From NCBI GenBank assembly GCA_028278645.1, contig JANQDZ010000004.1:51353-115352 (forward strand): DNA of 64,000 bases, given 5' to 3'. Of the stretch, positions 1 to 9,600 are shown piece after piece (position 1 is the stretch's first letter; the number at the start of each line of letters is the position of its first letter). The stretch comes from Longimicrobiales bacterium (GTDB lineage: Bacteria; Gemmatimonadota; Gemmatimonadetes; Longimicrobiales; Gaopeijiaceae). The translations under genes were made by a program, and so were the position numbers. The notes beneath the pieces are model-generated. The model saw only the letters and a program-made list of their open reading frames with translations. It was not told the DNA's origin and made no database searches.

Positions 1-372
1 GCGGTCGTTACACCCGTCCGCGTACCCACCACCGATCTGTCACTGAAGCCGAGAGCAGGTGCCCCACCCACCGGCCGGTCTGGTCCCTACTAAGATGCCG
101 CAGGGCATGTCTAGGTTGGCGATGTCCCTGTCAGGGAGATGTCAGGAATCCAACCGGTTGGGGATATTTTGGAAAAGAAACATATGTTTCCTTACTGGTA
201 CGAGCGTGCCTCACATCTGATTTCTCGAGGCGCGGCGGCCCGGGTGGAAATGGGGTCCCGGGAGTCCCATCGCTCAGGGTGGCTTGACGGAGGAAAATGG
301 GTGGGCCTAAGTATTGGACTCAGTCTCCCAGTATCCCCCGGTCCTCCATCCTCTATTCCGAGGTAGATCAGG
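1..372. other. Left-edge region without a supported gene
   Basis: I see no convincing coding sequence here; the open frames present lack family resemblance and overlap each other. The stretch does hold several small dyads between about 90 and 190 (listed separately) that lie upstream of the serine hydrolase starting at 373. It may carry that gene's promoter region, or the end of a gene cut off by the window. Confidence 0.5.
177..190. promoter_or_regulatory. 14-bp perfect palindrome, possible operator
   Basis: The bases GAAACATATGTTTC form a perfect 14-bp palindrome, preceded 16 bp upstream by the 12-bp perfect palindrome CCAACCGGTTGG (150-161). Short hairpins (ATGCC-GCAG-GGCAT near 94-107, TCCCT-GTC-AGGGA near 124-136) lie just before. 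Two exact palindromes so close together suggest a dimeric regulator site upstream of the hydrolase gene, but no promoter boxes can be assigned. Confidence 0.35.
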
Positions 373-1641
373 ATGTCGAAACTCCGAGACACCGTCCGTG
401 CATCTGGCGAGTGCTTACAGCGGCCGCCTTTCTTGGCCGCCTTGGTTCTCCTCCTCCACCTCTCGGCCTTTGGCTGGGCTGCAGAACCGGCGGCCGCTTC
501 CGTCCAACAATCCCGGGCATACCAGGACGTCACCCTCTCCTCCACCACCCCGGAGGAGGCGGGCATGTCCTCGGCTCACCTGGAGTCGGGAGTCCAGCTG
601 TTCAGGGACGCGGTGGAAGCTGGAGATCTGGTGGGAGCCGTCCTCCTGGTGGCCAAGGGCGGGAAGGTCGTTCTCCACGAAGCAATCGGCTGGCGGCATA
701 AAGGGCGGGGCCTGCCTATGGAGAAGAACACCATGTTCCGCATGGCCTCGAACACCAAACCGACCATCGGCACGGCCATCAGCCAGTTGGTGGAGGAACG
801 GAAGCTGGCCTTGGACGATCCGGTGCGTGACCACATCCCTTCTTTCGACAACTACCGGGCCGGCTTCATCCAGATACGACATCTCCTGAACCACACGGCC
901 GGGTTCCGCATCGGCTCCCTGTTTCTGCGACCGTACATGGAGCCCTCTCCAGAGCACCCCGATGCCCCAACCCTGAAGCTGGAGGCTGCACGTTTCGGGG
1001 AGGTGGGGGCGGAGGTGCTCCCGGGGAGTTCCTATTCCTACTCAAACCCCGGCTATAACACCCTCGGCGCTCTGGTGGAAATCGCCTCGGGGCAGAGCCT
1101 GGAGAGATACCTGGACGATAGGATCTACACCCCCCTGGGGATGCACGACTCCTACAACCATGAGCTCCCCGAGAAGCTGGACGGGAAACTGGATCGGATG
1201 GGTGCGGTCTATTACCGGCGACAGGGCGGAGAGTGGGTGCCGGGTTGGGAGCCCGGCGACCCTCCGCAGGTCCCTTTTGTTCGGGCGTCAGGTGGGATGA
1301 TCTCCACGGCATGGGACTACGCCATCTTCTGTCAGACCTTCCTGAACGGCGGGATCTATGACGGGGTCCGGATCCTCTCTCAGGAATCTGTGGCTGCCAT
1401 GACCAGCGACACCTACTACTCCGGTGGAGAGTTCGATCCCGAACGGGGCGCCCGGGTGGGCTACGGGCTGGGGTGGCGGGTGGATCGAGACGGCACGTTC
1501 TCCCACGGGGGATCCGATGGGACACAGGCCTGGGTGGATCCCGACAGGAACCTGATGGTGCTGGTGTTCACACAAACTCCTGATGGCCAGAATCCCCGGA
1601 GGCGGTTCCTGGAGCTGGTGCGGGAATCAATCATGGAATAG
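373..1641 (+). CDS. Exported beta-lactamase-family serine hydrolase
   Basis: This 422-aa protein belongs to the class C beta-lactamase/DD-peptidase-like serine hydrolases (Pfam Beta-lactamase). The three signatures are visible: SNTK with nucleophile Ser126 and Lys129, YSN at about 223-225, and HGG at about 378-380. An N-terminal hydrophobic stretch (about 20-37) ending at Ala-Ala-Glu looks like a signal peptide, so the enzyme is probably periplasmic. Family members include esterases, D-aminopeptidases and penicillin-binding-like enzymes, so the substrate is not predictable. It is monocistronic or followed by the tiny zinc-ribbon gene 60 bp downstream. Confidence 0.85.
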   Translation: MSKLRDTVRASGECLQRPPFLAALVLLLHLSAFGWAAEPAAASVQQSRAYQDVTLSSTTPEEAGMSSAHLESGVQLFRDAVEAGDLVGAVLLVAKGGKVVLHEAIGWRHKGRGLPMEKNTMFRMASNTKPTIGTAISQLVEERKLALDDPVRDHIPSFDNYRAGFIQIRHLLNHTAGFRIGSLFLRPYMEPSPEHPDAPTLKLEAARFGEVGAEVLPGSSYSYSNPGYNTLGALVEIASGQSLERYLDDRIYTPLGMHDSYNHELPEKLDGKLDRMGAVYYRRQGGEWVPGWEPGDPPQVPFVRASGGMISTAWDYAIFCQTFLNGGIYDGVRILSQESVAAMTSDTYYSGGEFDPERGARVGYGLGWRVDRDGTFSHGGSDGTQAWVDPDRNLMVLVFTQTPDGQNPRRRFLELVRESIME

Positions 1642-1700
1642 GGGGCGGCTCGGGGGTATTTTCCAGAAAGCCAAAACGAGCGCGCGCGGAGGGAGAAAAA

Positions 1701-1865
1701 ATGCCCACGTATGACTACGTCTGTAAAAAGTGCGGACACTCTTTTCAGCGCCTGGAGAAGATCTCCGAACACGGAACCAAGAAGGTCAAATGCCCTGAGT
1801 GCAAGAGCACGAGGGTAGAGCAGGTCTTCGGATCGATCTTCGTCAAGACTTCCAGGAAGAGTTGA
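1701..1865 (+). CDS. FmdB-family zinc ribbon protein
   Basis: A 54-aa protein beginning MPTYDYVCKKCGH, the hallmark of the FmdB/CxxC_CxxC_SSSS putative regulatory family. Cys8/Cys11 and Cys31/Cys34 form a four-cysteine zinc ribbon. A strong ribosome site (GGAGGGAG) sits 6 bp before the ATG. Members are small cytoplasmic proteins of unclear function, once linked to formamidase and amidase expression. The stop lies next to a convergent stop with a 7-bp hairpin between them. Confidence 0.85.
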   Translation: MPTYDYVCKKCGHSFQRLEKISEHGTKKVKCPECKSTRVEQVFGSIFVKTSRKS

Positions 1866-1884
1866 GCTGAGAAAACGTCAGCTC
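1864..1884. terminator. Possible shared terminator hairpin between convergent genes
   Basis: GAGCTGA and TCAGCTC form a perfect 7-bp stem with a 7-nt loop. The stem overlaps the stop codons of both the zinc ribbon gene (plus) and the small membrane protein gene (minus). There is no T-run on either side, so intrinsic termination is uncertain. Confidence 0.35.
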
Positions 1885-2015
1885 TCCTCCTCCCTGGCGA
1901 ACCTCCTGTAGAGCAGGTACGTCCCCAGGAAGGACCCGACGAACAGCAGCGCCGGGATTACAACAGTCCAGACCACCCCTCCAATGGGCGGATCGACGGG
2001 AAGCGGTGCCATCAT
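1878..2015 (-). CDS. Small membrane protein, transporter-associated (45 aa)
   Basis: A 45-aa protein (MMAPLPVDPPIGG start) with one clear membrane helix (about residues 14-37) and a charged tail ending REEES. Its ATG overlaps the preceding small gene's stop (ATGA), so the two are translationally coupled, and both follow the SSS symporter. I infer that it is an accessory subunit of that symporter. No named family can be assigned from the sequence alone. Confidence 0.6.
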   Translation of the reverse strand: MMAPLPVDPPIGGVVWTVVIPALLFVGSFLGTYLLYRRFAREEES

Positions 2016-2128
2016 TCCCCTCCCTCCTGGTGCCGCTTTTTCCATCCATACCAAGCCAGGGCCATCCCCAGGAAAGAGGCAACGTAGGCGATGCTCATGC
2101 CGATAACGGTTACGAGTCCTTGTTCCAT
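2012..2128 (-). CDS. Small accessory membrane protein of the symporter (38 aa)
   Basis: A 38-aa single-helix protein (helix about residues 5-27, then a basic WKKRHQ tail) encoded 2 bp after the stop of the sodium:solute symporter. Tiny single-span proteins next to SSS-family symporters are known as 'symporter small accessory proteins', and this one fits in length, position and topology. It is probably co-transcribed with the symporter and may stabilise it or modulate it in the inner membrane. It is coupled to the next small gene by an ATGA overlap. Confidence 0.65.
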   Translation of the reverse strand: MEQGLVTVIGMSIAYVASFLGMALAWYGWKKRHQEGGE

Positions 2129-2130
2129 GA

Positions 2131-4071
2131 TTATGCCTCCCCTCCGGATCCGACGGGGCCAGATCCCTCCTGCTGCCACCGGACCCCTCTCTCCAACTCC
2201 TCCAGGTACTTCGCCTGACGCTGCTCGTACTCTCCTGAAACTGCTCGGAGTTTGGGATCGATGAGCCAGTAAATGACCAGGGTCCCGGCAATGGCCAGAA
2301 GCGTGAGGACGATGCCCCCGGGCCTCAGCACCAGAATCGACGCCACACCGATCATGAACGAGGCCATGACCAGGGGTGACAGTCCGATGACGATCCAGTC
2401 CTCCCTGGTCCACTCCTCGGCCTCAGCCGCCGACCAGCTCCTCTTGATGAGGGGCCGGCGACCGGCCCGTTGGGTCATTCCATCGCCCGCGGCCGCTGTT
2501 CCTTCATCGATGAGCCCTCGCCGGACCGCCTCCCGGTGTACCGGACCCCACCAGCCCAGTGGCCGAGTCTGGAGGTAGTACCGGATCAGGTGATCCATAT
2601 CCTCGGGTTTCGTGAGGAGGGTCGCAGGGAAGAATACCGCCGCGCCCAGGGCCATGAGGAGCCAGAACTGTAGGTAGTCAGGAAGCGGCGGGAATACCCC
2701 GAAGGCAGGCAGGATCCAAACCACCAGCCACGCCACCCCCAGGTTTGCGATCCAGGCCGAGAGGTAACCCCAGGCGTTGAAGCGCCACCATACAACCTGA
2801 AGGATGTTGGGAAGCCAGATCCCGGCCATCATCAACCAGAGCGCGAAGATCAACCACTGGGTGATCTCCTGCATCATCATCCCGTAGAAGAACGACCCGA
2901 TGAGGAGAACGGCGGTGGCCGCCCTCCCCACCCAGACCAGCTCCTTCTCCGAGGCTTGGGGTTTCAGGTACCGCTGGAACAGGTCCCGGGTGAAATACAG
3001 GGCGCCCAAGTTCAGGTGGCTCGAGATCGTGGAAAGGTGGATGGCCAGGATGGCTGCAAAGAAAACCCCGACCAAACCGGCTGGCAGCAGCTCGAATCCC
3101 AGCCGGAACCAACCGAGCTCGTAGTCCGCCGCATCGACGATGCCCGGAGCCAGAACAAAAAACGCCAGAATGGACGCCGCCCAGAAGCCGTTCCGTATGA
3201 GGGTGATGGCTCCTCCGGCCCAGATCCCATAGGCCGCATCCCGCACCGACCCGGCCGACTGGATACGCTGAGCCTCCGGGTACCAGTCGATACTGGTCCC
3301 CATGCCGAAGCCCCCCACAACCGCAATGACAAGCATCGTCAACCACCACGCGGCCGGGAAATCGCCCGAAAAGAGACCCGTAAAAGCAAATGCGTCCATC
3401 CTCCATCCTTCCCCCATCTCCACGAGGCGTCCCGCCAGGTCCCCGGGCCCACCCACAGCAGCGATCCCCACCAACGAAACGATGAGGATGGCAAAAATCG
3501 CGACGATGCCTTGGAGGAAGTCACCCATGACCACACCCCAATAGCCCGCCACGAGGGTGTAAGCCGCGGTGATCAAAGTTGGGAAAACCAAACCGACCCA
3601 TACCGGCCAGCCGAACACGAGGGCACCCACCTTACCCATTGCCATGCCCACCCAGCCCAGAATGAACATGTTCATGAACACCTGCCAGCCTGCCAGCCAC
3701 CCCCTGAGGAGCTCCGCCCCAAAGCCACCGAACCGCATCACCTGCCACTCGGCCTGAGAGTAGGCCAGCGAACGGCGGAATATTCGGGCCGAAACGAAGG
3801 ATCCGATGGCAGTCCAGGCAGTGAAGAACGTGTACCAGAGGCCCCTATACCCGTGGGCGTAGATCACACCTGTGACCCACATGGGGGTGTCGGTGGCCGT
3901 ATGGGTACTGAACACGCTGGAAGCCGGCAGCCACCAGGGCAGTCGGCGTCCCGCCAGGAAGAAGTCGGACTCGGACCGCCGGGCGAGGCGGTAGAAGAAG
4001 AACGCACCCCCGACCATGAGGAGGAGGAAAGCGCCGGCCCAGAACCAGTCCAGGGCGGTGAAGTCGATCAA
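2131..4071 (-). CDS. Sodium:solute symporter (SSS family)
   Basis: A 646-aa polytopic inner-membrane protein with the SSS signature near the N-terminus (DFFLAGRRLPWWL at about 36-48) and roughly 13-14 hydrophobic segments. A cytoplasmic loop and two extra helices follow near the C-terminus (about 530-600). SSS carriers import sugars, amino acids or organic acids with Na+. Here it is divergent from the mannosidase genes, so mannose or a manno-sugar is a reasonable but unproven substrate. The start is a TTG preceded by GAGGGA. Only 26 bp separate it from the divergent ATG at 4098, so at least one promoter must lie inside coding sequence. Confidence 0.85.
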   Translation of the reverse strand: MIDFTALDWFWAGAFLLLMVGGAFFFYRLARRSESDFFLAGRRLPWWLPASSVFSTHTATDTPMWVTGVIYAHGYRGLWYTFFTAWTAIGSFVSARIFRRSLAYSQAEWQVMRFGGFGAELLRGWLAGWQVFMNMFILGWVGMAMGKVGALVFGWPVWVGLVFPTLITAAYTLVAGYWGVVMGDFLQGIVAIFAILIVSLVGIAAVGGPGDLAGRLVEMGEGWRMDAFAFTGLFSGDFPAAWWLTMLVIAVVGGFGMGTSIDWYPEAQRIQSAGSVRDAAYGIWAGGAITLIRNGFWAASILAFFVLAPGIVDAADYELGWFRLGFELLPAGLVGVFFAAILAIHLSTISSHLNLGALYFTRDLFQRYLKPQASEKELVWVGRAATAVLLIGSFFYGMMMQEITQWLIFALWLMMAGIWLPNILQVVWWRFNAWGYLSAWIANLGVAWLVVWILPAFGVFPPLPDYLQFWLLMALGAAVFFPATLLTKPEDMDHLIRYYLQTRPLGWWGPVHREAVRRGLIDEGTAAAGDGMTQRAGRRPLIKRSWSAAEAEEWTREDWIVIGLSPLVMASFMIGVASILVLRPGGIVLTLLAIAGTLVIYWLIDPKLRAVSGEYEQRQAKYLEELERGVRWQQEGSGPVGSGGEA

Positions 4072-4097
4072 TGGTCCCTCGAAACCGAGAAAGGACG

Positions 4098-5054
4098 ATG
4101 GGGGAGGGCATTCCTGCCCCCCATTCGGACGGAACGAAGCTATGGGAGGCTATTCGAACCCACAACGCGGAGGGACGGCCCGTCAATCTCCCGGGGGGTG
4201 GTCCTGAGGGGGTGAAACCCCGACCTTTATGGACTCATTTTTTCGGCCCCGGGCAACCCGGGACCCAGCTTGATAAGGGAGTCATCAACGTGGCTGATCA
4301 TCTCGCCGCTTTAGGTATCGGAAGCTCGTCGCCACAGGAACGACAGGATCAGGTCCGACAGATCCTCAAAGACTCGCAGCCCCATTCGCAGCGAGCCGAC
4401 AGCATGACCCTCCGCTGGCACGATCCGTCGGGAGCAGAGTTGTGGATATATGTGGACCAGACGGGAACCATGAAATCGGTCCAGCCCCATTATTCCGGGG
4501 GTCCGAGGATCAGGTTGGAGATTCAAGCCATCCTGGATAGGGCCGAGGTGAGTCCGTATGACGGCGGTTTCCTGGGTCTGACCCAGACGGGCGGCTCGAA
4601 CCCTTCGTTGGGCGGAGGCTTCCCCATCGTTTTTGACGCGCCGGACTTCCCTGATGTGAAGGAGGTCATACTCACGGCGAAGCACGATGTCGAGCTAGCC
4701 GGATTCGCGGTGGAGCTCAACGTGTACCCCACCGAAGAAGCCTTTAGAGACGCTCAGCCCGACCTGAACCCTCTGGGTGTGCCCGCCTTTATCCCGGCCG
4801 GGATGATGGCACAGATGGAGGGAGGGCAACCGACGGCTCATGCACTGATGGTGGGCCGTGTTTTGGATGCCAAGAGAGTGACAAACGAGCTCACCGAGCG
4901 TGAGTTCGTCCGGGTCCAGATGGAGACCCCGGCCGGGCCCATCGATCTGATCGTTGACCCGGGACTTCTGGAGGAACTTCCGGAGAACGGCCACATCATC
5001 CAAACCGGAGCCTGGCTCTCCGGGCGGATCGCACCTGAGAACGACGAGAAATAG
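4098..5054 (+). CDS. Conserved hypothetical protein, first gene of mannosidase operon
   Basis: A 318-aa soluble-looking protein with no signal peptide or recognisable motif. A glycine-rich patch (TGGSNPSLGGGF, about 167-178) lies before a mostly beta-predicted C-terminal half. The ATG at 4098 is preferred over 4071 because GAGAAAGGA precedes it. The gene lies 22 bp upstream of the GH125 gene and is probably co-transcribed with the three mannosidase genes, but nothing in the sequence says it acts on glycans. Confidence 0.6.
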   Translation: MGEGIPAPHSDGTKLWEAIRTHNAEGRPVNLPGGGPEGVKPRPLWTHFFGPGQPGTQLDKGVINVADHLAALGIGSSSPQERQDQVRQILKDSQPHSQRADSMTLRWHDPSGAELWIYVDQTGTMKSVQPHYSGGPRIRLEIQAILDRAEVSPYDGGFLGLTQTGGSNPSLGGGFPIVFDAPDFPDVKEVILTAKHDVELAGFAVELNVYPTEEAFRDAQPDLNPLGVPAFIPAGMMAQMEGGQPTAHALMVGRVLDAKRVTNELTEREFVRVQMETPAGPIDLIVDPGLLEELPENGHIIQTGAWLSGRIAPENDEK

Positions 5055-5076
5055 AGACACGCGACCGGCGGACGCC

Positions 5077-6588
5077 ATGACCGACATTCCCGGGAAAGAC
5101 CACCGCGATCCCTCCAGGCGAGACTTCCTGAAGAAGGGAGGGGCCGCGGCCCTGGGGGCTTCCATTCTCGGAGGGGAGAGGAGCAAAGGACCTTCCACCC
5201 AAAACCCGTCACCTGGGCCACGGGCCATCCAAGTCGGTCCCGGCCGCTCGCAGGACTTTGACTCCCGACGGCCACCCGTGGGAGAGCGAAAGTTCCGCTC
5301 CCAGGGGGTCGAGGAAACCATCCGCCGGGTATCGCAAGACATCGCCGACCCCGAATTGGCCTGGCTCTTCGGAAACTGCTTCCCGAACACGCTGGACACG
5401 ACGGTGGACTTCGGGACATTGGATGGGAAGCCGGACACCTTCGTCATCACCGGTGACATCGAAGCCATGTGGCTCCGGGACTCCACCGCCCAGGTATGGC
5501 CCTATCTCCCACTGACACCCCAGGACCTGGAGCTACGGCAACTCATCAGAGGAGTCATTCACCGTCAGACCCGGTGCATCCTCATCGATCCCTATGCCAA
5601 CGCCTTCAACAAAGAGGCTGGGGAGAGCCCTTGGGCCGATGACCTCACCCAGATGAAACCGGAGCTCCACGAGCGGAAGTGGGAGATCGACTCCCTCTGT
5701 TATCCCATCCGCCTGGCGTACGCCTACTGGAAGACTACCGGGGACGAGTTGCCCTTCGACAGTGAGTGGCGGGAGGCCATGGGGCTGATCCTCAGAACTT
5801 TCCGGGAGCAGCAACGGAAGGAGGACCAAGGACCCTATAAGTTCCAAAGGGTCACCGGGTGGCAGACCGACACCGTGGCGGGAGCGGGTTGGGGGAATCC
5901 CATTCGACCGGTGGGACTCATCGTGAGCATTTTCCGACCCTCCGACGACGCCACCACCTTTCCTTTCCTGGTTCCGTCCAACCAGTTCGCGGTGGTTTCT
6001 CTTCTTCAGCTCGCGGAGATGGTCAGGGGAATCCTGGGTGGCGTAGCCTTCGCCCGGGAACTGGAAACGCTGGCGAACGAGGTAAGGGAGGCGCTGTTCG
6101 CCCACGCCGTGGTGACCCACCCGGCCTACGGAGAAGTGTGGGCGTACGAGGTGGACGGATTCGGGAATCGTCACTACATGGACGATGCGAACATCCCCAG
6201 TCTCCTATCCCTTCCCTACCTCGGAGCGTGTGCGGCGGATGATCCCCTGTACCAGAGGACTCGCGCCTTCGCCCTGGGGCCGGATAACCCTTACTACTTC
6301 CAGGGTGAAGCAGGCGACGGAATTGGCGGGCCCCACGTGGGCCTCGAGATGATCTGGCCCCTGGGGATCACGATGCGGGCTCTCACCTCAAACGATGATG
6401 CCGAAATCGCTCGATGCCTTCAGATGTTGAAGGAAACCCACGGGGGCACGGGCTTCATGCATGAGTCTTTCCATCAAGACGATCCGACACGGTTCACCCG
6501 AGAGTGGTTCGCATGGGCGAACACCCTCTTCGGGGAGCTGATTCTCAAGGTACATCAAGAACGGCCACAGCTTTTGACGGCTCGCTGA
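5077..6588 (+). CDS. GH125 exo-alpha-1,6-mannosidase, Tat-exported
   Basis: The 503-aa protein matches glycoside hydrolase family 125 (formerly DUF1237, metal-independent alpha-mannosidases). The stretch GDIEAMWLRDSTAQVWPY (about 127-144) and the C-terminal HESFHQDDP/FTREWFAWAN block are diagnostic. Characterised members remove non-reducing alpha-1,6-linked mannose from N-glycans or mannan. The N-terminus has a twin-arginine motif (SRRDFLKKGGAAALGAS), so export of a folded enzyme is likely. The internal ATG at 5077 was chosen because it begins just before this motif. It lies in an operon with GH92-GH47 and GH2. Confidence 0.92.
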   Translation: MTDIPGKDHRDPSRRDFLKKGGAAALGASILGGERSKGPSTQNPSPGPRAIQVGPGRSQDFDSRRPPVGERKFRSQGVEETIRRVSQDIADPELAWLFGNCFPNTLDTTVDFGTLDGKPDTFVITGDIEAMWLRDSTAQVWPYLPLTPQDLELRQLIRGVIHRQTRCILIDPYANAFNKEAGESPWADDLTQMKPELHERKWEIDSLCYPIRLAYAYWKTTGDELPFDSEWREAMGLILRTFREQQRKEDQGPYKFQRVTGWQTDTVAGAGWGNPIRPVGLIVSIFRPSDDATTFPFLVPSNQFAVVSLLQLAEMVRGILGGVAFARELETLANEVREALFAHAVVTHPAYGEVWAYEVDGFGNRHYMDDANIPSLLSLPYLGACAADDPLYQRTRAFALGPDNPYYFQGEAGDGIGGPHVGLEMIWPLGITMRALTSNDDAEIARCLQMLKETHGGTGFMHESFHQDDPTRFTREWFAWANTLFGELILKVHQERPQLLTAR

Positions 6589-6617
6589 AGGAAGAAGGCG
6601 GCCGCGAAGGAGCTTTT

Positions 6618-9600
6618 ATGACACGCCTGATCTTGTGGGCTGTTTCCGCCATGGTGCTGGCGGCGGCTTGTCAGCCTCCGGACGCTCAGCCGAGGGACCC
6701 CCTCACCCAGTATGTAGATCCCTTCATCGGAACCGGGGGGCATGGCCACGTCTACCCAGGAGCTACCGTACCCTGGGGCATGGTTCAGCTCAGCCCTGAC
6801 CAAGGTCAGGGCGGTTGGGATTGGATCGCCGGTTACAACTGGGTGGACAGCCTGCTCGTGGGCTTCAGCCATACCCACCTGAGCGGAACCGGGATCGGGG
6901 ACCTTCTGGATGTCCTGGTAATGCCGGTTCGGAGTTATTTCCCGGTGAACGAGGAGTTCGAAGACCGTTGGGGCCGGTCGGCGAAATCCCGGTTCTCCCA
7001 TGACCAGGAAGAGGCGTCTCCGGGGTACTACTCGGTGTTCCTGGAGGATCAGGAAATCCAGGCAGAGCTCACCGCCACCACCCGCGTAGGGGTGCATCGG
7101 TACACCTACCCAACCACGGACCAACCGGCGGTCTTCGTGGACCTGGGCTACGCCATCAACTGGGACAGGCCGGTGGAGACGAGCGTCAAAGTCGTGAACG
7201 ACACCCTCGTCACCGGCTACAGGTTCTCCAGCGGATGGGCGCGGGACCAGAAGCTGTTTTTCGCCATGGTTTTTTCTGATCCCATCCGATCCCTCGCCTT
7301 TGCCGATTCGACCATCCCCATGGACGTTTTGGACCGGAACGAGGTGGCCGCGGGGGACATGAGGGCCACGACCACCGGCCTCAGAGCCCTCTTCGCCTTT
7401 GATCCCACGGTCCAAGGCGACGAGCTCTTGATCAAGGTGGGGCTCTCTTATGTGGATGAGGCCGGGGCCTTGAAAAACGTGGAGGCGGAGGTGCCCGACT
7501 GGGACTTCCACCGAGTTCGGAATGAAGCCCGCATGGCCTGGGAGAGCGAGCTGGGCAAGGTCCGGATCGAAGGAGGTTCGGAGCAGGACCTTCGGACCTT
7601 TTATACGTCGCTATACCGGACCCGCCTGGCCCCCATCCTTTTCCAGGACGTGGACGACCGGTACCGGGGAGCAGACGGCCAGATCCATACGGCCGAGGGT
7701 TATCGGAAGCATGCGATCTATTCCCTCTGGGACACCTTCCGGGCTGCCCACCCTTTGTTCACTCTGATCGATCCGGACCGGGTGGATGACCTGATCAACT
7801 CAATGCTGTCCTACTATGACGAACATGGCCTCCTCCCCGTCTGGTCCCTGGTGGGGAATGAGACCAATACCATGACCGGGCACCACGCGGTCCCGGTCAT
7901 CGCCGACGCCTACCTAAAAGGGTACCGGGGGTTCGACGCGGAGAAGGCCCTTGAGGCCATGATCAAGAGCGCCGACGCCGATCATCGGGGCTTGGCTTCG
8001 TACAAGGAGTACGGATACCTGCCCACCGATCTGGAAAACGAGTCGGTCACAAAAACCCTGGAATACGCTTTTGACGATTGGGCCATCGCGGCCATGGCCG
8101 GCGCCTTGATGGGAGAAATGGAACCAGGATCGTCCGAACACGGGAGACTCGAAGCCGAAGAGACTCGCTTCCTTCACCGGGCAGCCAGGTGGGAGAAGCT
8201 CCTGGACCCCGACACCCGCTTCATGAGGGGCAAGACGGCGGCGGGCGATTGGGCTGAACCGTTCGATCCCCGGCGTTCGGACCACCGGGAAGGGCCCGAC
8301 TATACGGAAGGAAACGCCTGGCAACACACCTGGTTCGTACCCCACGACGCGAGGGGATTGATCGACGGGATGGGCGGGGAGGAGGCATTCCTCGCCAAGC
8401 TCGATTCCCTTTTTGAGATGGACTCGGAGATCACGGGTGAGAATGTGCCCGCCGATATTTCCGGACTGATCGGACAGTACGCTCACGGAAACGAGCCCAG
8501 CCACCACATCGCTTACCTCTACAACCACACCGGGCGACCTTGGCAGACCGCGGACCGAGTGAGGGAAATCCTCACCACCCAGTACGACGACACACCATTC
8601 GGTTTGAGCGGAAACGAGGACTGCGGCCAGATGACGGCGTGGTATGTGTTGTCGGCCTTGGGGATCTACCCTGCGAACCCGGCGGACGCGAACTGGGTCT
8701 TGGGGTCACCTCTTTTTCCTGAAGTCACTGTCGATCTCGGTGACGGAAGGTCGTTCACGATCTCGGCTCCCGGGGTTTCTGATGAAGCCAGGTACATACA
8801 GGCCGCGAGCCTCAACGGGGTGCCCCTGAACCGGACTTACCTGCGGCATGACGAGATCGCCGGTGGTGGAGTCCTGGAACTCGAGATGGGCACTGAACCT
8901 TCTGTTTGGGGAACCGCCAGAGATGCGCGGCCGCCGAGTCAGTCCGACGCGTCCACCGAACCAGGGCCCGACCAGATCCTCGCCGACCTTCCCCCCGACT
9001 CGGTGATGGCGCGGGCCGTAAAAGACGAGTTCCTTCACGCGTGGAACGGGTACCTGGAGCACGCCCGGGGAATGGACGCTCTCCGACCTCTCTCCCAAAG
9101 CGGAAGGAACTGGTACGATGCGTCCCTGGTCATGACCCCCCTGGACGCCTATGACACCATGCTTCTCATGGGCATGGAAGAGGAGGCAGCGGAAGCGAAG
9201 GCGTTGATCCTGGACGGTCTGTCGTTTGATCACGACTTCTACGTGCAGGTGTTCGAGGTGACCATCCGGATTCTGGGGGGATTGCTGACGGCTTACCAGA
9301 TGAACGGAGATCCCCGATTCCTGGAGCTGGCCACCGACCTCTCCGACAGGCTACTGCCGGCCTTCGAATCGGCCACGGGGATGCCGTACGTTCGGGTGAA
9401 CCTCCGGACGGGTGAGAGGGAGGGGCAGGTCAACAACCCTGCGGAGATCGGGACCTTGATGCTGGAGTTCGGGGCCCTCAGCCGGTTCACCGGAAACCCG
9501 GTCTACTACGAAAAGGCGAGAGCCGCCGTGGAAGCCCTCTTCGCTCGCCGCTCGGGCATTGGGCTGGTCGGGACCACTATCGACGTAGAGACGGGCGAGT

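Noticed and set aside
373..1641. Reverse-strand frames inside the serine hydrolase, and other long frames opposite real genes
   Set aside because: GC-rich sequence gives many long antisense frames; they lack recognisable domains and ribosome sites, while the sense frames carry clear family motifs.
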